Assembly (NCBI RefSeq): GCF_002159645.1 | Contig: NZ_NFJB01000004.1 | Location: 84,566 to 148,565 of the forward strand | Direction: 5' to 3' | Length of the DNA: 64,000 bases | Origin: Parabacteroides sp. An277 | GTDB taxonomy: Bacteria; Bacteroidota; Bacteroidia; Bacteroidales; Tannerellaceae | Shown here: positions 61,176 through 64,000 of the stretch, in pieces | How positions within the stretch are numbered: the stretch's first letter is position 1 | How the letters are laid out: every line of letters begins with the position of its first letter | Notes under the pieces: generated by a model | What the model saw: only the letters and a program-made list of their open reading frames with translations | Told to the model about the DNA's origin: nothing | Databases searched by the model: none | Translations under genes and position numbers: made by a program

Positions 61176-62371
61176 ATCACACGATTCGGATATGCTTCCA
61201 AGGCCTTGCGCAAAACGCCGAGTGCTTTCGCCAAGTCCTCTTTCTTCAATACGTAAGCCATGCGGACTTCATCCCGTCCCAAACCAGGCGTCGTATAAAA
61301 TCCAGATGCGGGCGCCATCATGACGGTCTGCCCTTCGTATTCAAACTCGTTCAAACACCAGGCGCAAAACTTCTCGGCATCGTCTACCGGGAGCTTGGCT
61401 ACCGTATAAAATGCGCCCATCGGTATCGGCGAATAGCAACCCGGGATGCGATTCAGTCCGTCTATCAAGAATTTCCTTCGCTCTACATATTCATTATATA
61501 CTTCCAGCATATAAGATTCTGGCGTATCGAGCGAGGCTTCTGCGATGATTTGTCCGATGAGTGGCGGGCTCAACCGCGCTTGGCACCATTTCATGACGCT
61601 GCTCTTCACCTGTTCATTCTTCGTAATCAACGCCCCGATGCGGATACCACATTCGCTGTATCGTTTCGAAACGGAATCGACCAGCACGACGTTTTTCTCG
61701 ATGCCTTCCAGATGGAACGCGGAAATGTAGGGCGCACCCGTATAGCAAAACTCACGATAGACTTCGTCGGAGAAAAGGAACAGGTCGTATTTCTTCACCA
61801 AATCCCGCAATTGGTTCATCTCTTTTTGGGTGTAAAGATAACCCGTCGGGTTGTTGGGGTTACAAATCAAGATGGCTTTCGTGCGCGGTGTGATGAGCGC
61901 TTCAAACTTCTCTACTGAAGGCAGGGCAAACCCCTCTTCTATCGTCGAAGGTACCGTCTTGATGACCGCCCCACACGAAATGGCAAACGCCATGTAGTTG
62001 GCATACGCGGGTTCGGGCACGATGATTTCGTCGCCCGGGTCGAGGCAAGCCATGAAGGAAAAGAACACCGCCTCCGAACCGCCTGCCGTGATGATGATAT
62101 CGTCCGCTTCGACACGGATGTTGAACTTCGCATAGTAGGTCACCAGCTTCTCGCGGAAACTCCGGATGCCCTCGCTCGGCGAGTATTCCAGCACCTTGCG
62201 GTCAATATGCCGCATCGCCTCCAATCCGCATTCCGGTGTCGGCAAATCCGGCTGCCCGATATTTAAATGATAGACTTTCACGCCCCTTGCTTTTGCCCGT
62301 TCGGCAAGCGGGACCAGCTTCCGGATGGGAGACTCCGGCATATCAATTCCCCGTTGTGATATATTCGGCAT
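61172..62371 (-). CDS. Pyridoxal-phosphate aminotransferase, class I/II (aspartate-type)
   Basis: A 399-residue fold-type I aminotransferase. N-terminal YHLNIGQPDLPTPE, NPNNPTGYLYTQ, SDEVYREFCYTG and the PLP-lysine motif SVSKRYSECGIRIGAL are visible; the conserved Arg is near the C-terminus (GRDEVRMAYVLKKEDL). Likely transaminates aspartate or aromatic/branched amino acids; the substrate cannot be fixed from sequence alone. Co-transcribed with the permease by overlap. Confidence 0.92.
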   Translation of the reverse strand: MPNISQRGIDMPESPIRKLVPLAERAKARGVKVYHLNIGQPDLPTPECGLEAMRHIDRKVLEYSPSEGIRSFREKLVTYYAKFNIRVEADDIIITAGGSEAVFFSFMACLDPGDEIIVPEPAYANYMAFAISCGAVIKTVPSTIEEGFALPSVEKFEALITPRTKAILICNPNNPTGYLYTQKEMNQLRDLVKKYDLFLFSDEVYREFCYTGAPYISAFHLEGIEKNVVLVDSVSKRYSECGIRIGALITKNEQVKSSVMKWCQARLSPPLIGQIIAEASLDTPESYMLEVYNEYVERRKFLIDGLNRIPGCYSPIPMGAFYTVAKLPVDDAEKFCAWCLNEFEYEGQTVMMAPASGFYTTPGLGRDEVRMAYVLKKEDLAKALGVLRKALEAYPNRVI

Positions 62372-62447
62372 TCTTTTTTACCTTTATTGTTTTTATTAAT
62401 GGGGGCAAAGATACGAATTATGGGGGATTCAGCAAAAGCCGCCCCCG

Positions 62448-63200
62448 TTATTCTGCCAGTTTTTCAATCCAGGCCGCGCATTGGCTTTCCCAGGCTTGGA
62501 AGGTAGCGGCGCCTTCGAAATCCTGTATGTCTGATGCCTGCTGCTTTTCCTTCCGGAAAGCCGTTTGCCACACGCCGAGCAGTTCCAATGCCCCCGGATA
62601 TTGTTGCTTGGCTGCCTGAGCGACCCAATCGATGGCTTTTCCAAAGTCTTGCTTCAGACCCTCTCCTTTATAATAACTGATACCCAACCGGTATTGTGCC
62701 TCGGCCTCTCCCTGCGCCGCGCGGGCAGCCAATTCCTCTACATCCATCGACGTGGCCTGTGTTTCCGGCTCTTTCGCCACGGAAAGGATGATTTGCATAA
62801 ACTCCTCTGCCGTGTCGTCCAACAGGTGCAACGTCTCCGAGAAATTACAACGGAACACATCGTAATCCACCTGCAAATCCGTCCCCACGTTCAATACCGA
62901 TTGCGCCACCAGCATATTGGCCTCCCTGTCCAGGAACATATAGGCAGATGAATAACTCTTCGCATGCAACTTATTGATTTTGTAAAGTACCTGCGTATGC
63001 TTCTCCGATGGGATAACCAACGGACAGTAAGCCAACACAATCACAAACCGATTCTCTTCGTAACATCCGATGCGGACGTTCATCCGTATGTGGTTCATCG
63101 TAAATGGGAACACGAACTCGGGTTGTTCCTCTTCCTTGTATTCATACGAAACATCCAATTCCGCTAAATGTTTTCTTATTTGCTCTGCTAAAATATCCAT
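62448..63200 (-). CDS. YbjN-like domain plus Sel1-repeat protein
   Basis: A 250-residue cytoplasmic protein. Residues 1-130 look like a YbjN/type III chaperone-like domain (YEENRFVIVLAYCPLVIPSEK, LLDDTAEEFMQIIL), and residues 155-215 hold Sel1/TPR-like repeats (AAQGEAEAQYRLGISYYKGEG, FGKAIDWVAQAAKQQYPGALELLG). Function unknown; probably protein interaction. Confidence 0.8.
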   Translation of the reverse strand: MDILAEQIRKHLAELDVSYEYKEEEQPEFVFPFTMNHIRMNVRIGCYEENRFVIVLAYCPLVIPSEKHTQVLYKINKLHAKSYSSAYMFLDREANMLVAQSVLNVGTDLQVDYDVFRCNFSETLHLLDDTAEEFMQIILSVAKEPETQATSMDVEELAARAAQGEAEAQYRLGISYYKGEGLKQDFGKAIDWVAQAAKQQYPGALELLGVWQTAFRKEKQQASDIQDFEGAATFQAWESQCAAWIEKLAE

Positions 63201-63318
63201 ATCTTATTATTGTTAATCCTCCAGTTGTTTAGGCATACAAAAGTAATGATTTCGGATGCACAATGGAAACATTTCATGTAAAAAACACACCCGCAAGCAT
63301 TTTAAGCCAGAGGAATGT

Positions 63319-63471
63319 TTATTTATACGGAATGCGGAAATAATCCAGCAGGCGTTTGTAGTTGTCTTGCGCCGCCAGGCAGGTGTCTCGCAGATAACCG
63401 TTCGTATGTCCCCATTGGCTCAAACCTCTGTAATAAAACAGCTTCAGATCGTCTGTAATAATAAAGGAATT
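63319..63471 (-). pseudogene. Orphan C-terminal gene fragment
   Basis: Minus strand, 50 codons without a start: reads FIITDDLKLFYYRGLSQWGH and then TNGYLRDTCLAAQDNYKRLL, ending DYFRIPYK and a stop at 63319. Codon use is normal and residue content looks like a real protein end, but a stop lies just upstream (63472-63474). I do not recognise the family. The rest of the 63201-63545 gap holds only short ATTGTCAATT-type repeats. Confidence 0.5.
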
Positions 63472-63545
63472 CTAAGACCTATATATCCATTACGACACAC
63501 CCCCTACAAACATTTCATTGTCAATTCTCAATTGTCAATTGTCCA

Positions 63546-64000
63546 TTACCACAACGTGATGGGCTCCGGATATTCCACTACCAGCGGGCTGCCACCATCA
63601 TAGGTTTCGATGCGGACTTTATATTGTCCTTCCGTCAAATCCGGGACCATCGTAAATTCGCAACTGTTTTCTGTTACGTTGGTGATAGTCGCGGCTTTAA
63701 TCCATTCGATGTAATCCTGATCGTTGACGAGTCCGATGACGTGTTCCAGCGTGCCATCCTGTCCCTTCAGCGTGAAGCCTTTATAGTTTACGCCGGTTTG
63801 CTCGCCCCGTTCGATGCGATGAGGATTCTCCGGGTCGCCTCCCTCCTTCTGGTAAACGGCGGTGATTTCCGGGGTTTCGGGTTCGGGAGTTGGCTCCTCT
63901 TCTTCGTCGTCCGAATCATACGACGGTTTGCTGCCAAGTCCCGCACGCGAAAGCGTCTTTTGCAACTGGTGCAAATACTTGTTTACCTCGTCTATCAACG
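63546..64000 (-). CDS. HU-IG (DUF4469-type) protein, 5' end outside window
   Basis: C-terminal part of a protein related to 27709-28449. Visible: end of a helical N-terminal domain (IDEVNKYLHQLQKTLSRAGLG), an acidic Pro/Glu linker (PTPEPETPE) and an IG-like domain with RGEQTGVNYKGFTLKG and PDLTEGQYKVRIETYDGG, matching PDDLTEGQYTLEVVTYY in the other copy. The start lies beyond base 64000, so the length is unknown. Confidence 0.8.
   Translation of the reverse strand, partial: LIDEVNKYLHQLQKTLSRAGLGSKPSYDSDDEEEEPTPEPETPEITAVYQKEGGDPENPHRIERGEQTGVNYKGFTLKGQDGTLEHVIGLVNDQDYIEWIKAATITNVTENSCEFTMVPDLTEGQYKVRIETYDGGSPLVVEYPEPITLW

Overview
The window is chromosomal DNA of a strictly host-associated-type Bacteroidetes (order Bacteroidales; a Parabacteroides/Tannerellaceae-like genome is my best inference, not proven). 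The evidence is a three-subunit fumarate reductase, a SusC/SusD pair, the complete Bat (aerotolerance) operon, a protein with a type IX secretion C-terminal sorting domain, a PtpA-type S9 peptidase, and promoters of the Bacteroidetes form (TTTG, about 19 bp, TAnnTTTG) instead of sigma70 boxes.

Layout. 1-3266: frdCAB (frdC cut by the left edge). 3.3-10.2 kb: collagen-like lipoprotein, serine acetyltransferase, RlmL-like methyltransferase, PtpA-like peptidase, purD. 10.2-13.3 kb (minus): a T9SS-type secreted protein and a lipoprotein that share a duplicated promoter-plus-structured-leader module. 13.8-19.6 kb: two membrane proteins, YitT transporter, panB and a hybrid sensor kinase. 19.6-21.2 kb: REP-like palindromes and marC. 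21.3-27.0 kb: susC/susD behind a 195-bp segment bounded by 33-bp inverted repeats, which reads as an invertible promoter now facing away from susC. 27.0-29.5 kb: a dense non-coding region (171-bp hairpin, repeated GNRA-hairpin elements, palindrome array, REP element) around an HU-IG (DUF4469-type) gene. 29.5-35.5 kb: uvrD-like helicase, ftsY, rimO, HU, and an HU-TM-LysM fusion. 35.6-44.9 kb: moxR, DUF58, batA-E and a PAP2 phosphatase. 45.4-50.3 kb: DUF5103 protein; on the minus strand a CDF transporter coupled to guanine deaminase, and PhoH. 50.5-57.9 kb: AraC regulator divergent from an RND tripartite efflux operon, then a MATE transporter remnant. 58.0-64.0 kb (minus): thioredoxin-like lipoprotein, FtsX-type permease, aminotransferase, YbjN/Sel1 protein, a gene remnant, and a second HU-IG gene cut by the right edge.

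The most unusual signal is non-coding. Eight intergenic gaps hold tandem arrays of short units, mostly palindromic, whose repeats lie at an almost constant pitch within each array (21, 22, 23 or 24 bp, or 41/42-bp units made of two palindromes). The sequence is unrelated from array to array but uniform within an array. Two arrays lie inside operons (batB-batC and the RND efflux operon). I know of no described element with these properties, but I could not search databases. Other strong signals are the susCD invertible promoter, the twin structured leaders with a compensatory base-pair change, and the cluster of repeated hairpin/terminator elements around the HU-IG gene.
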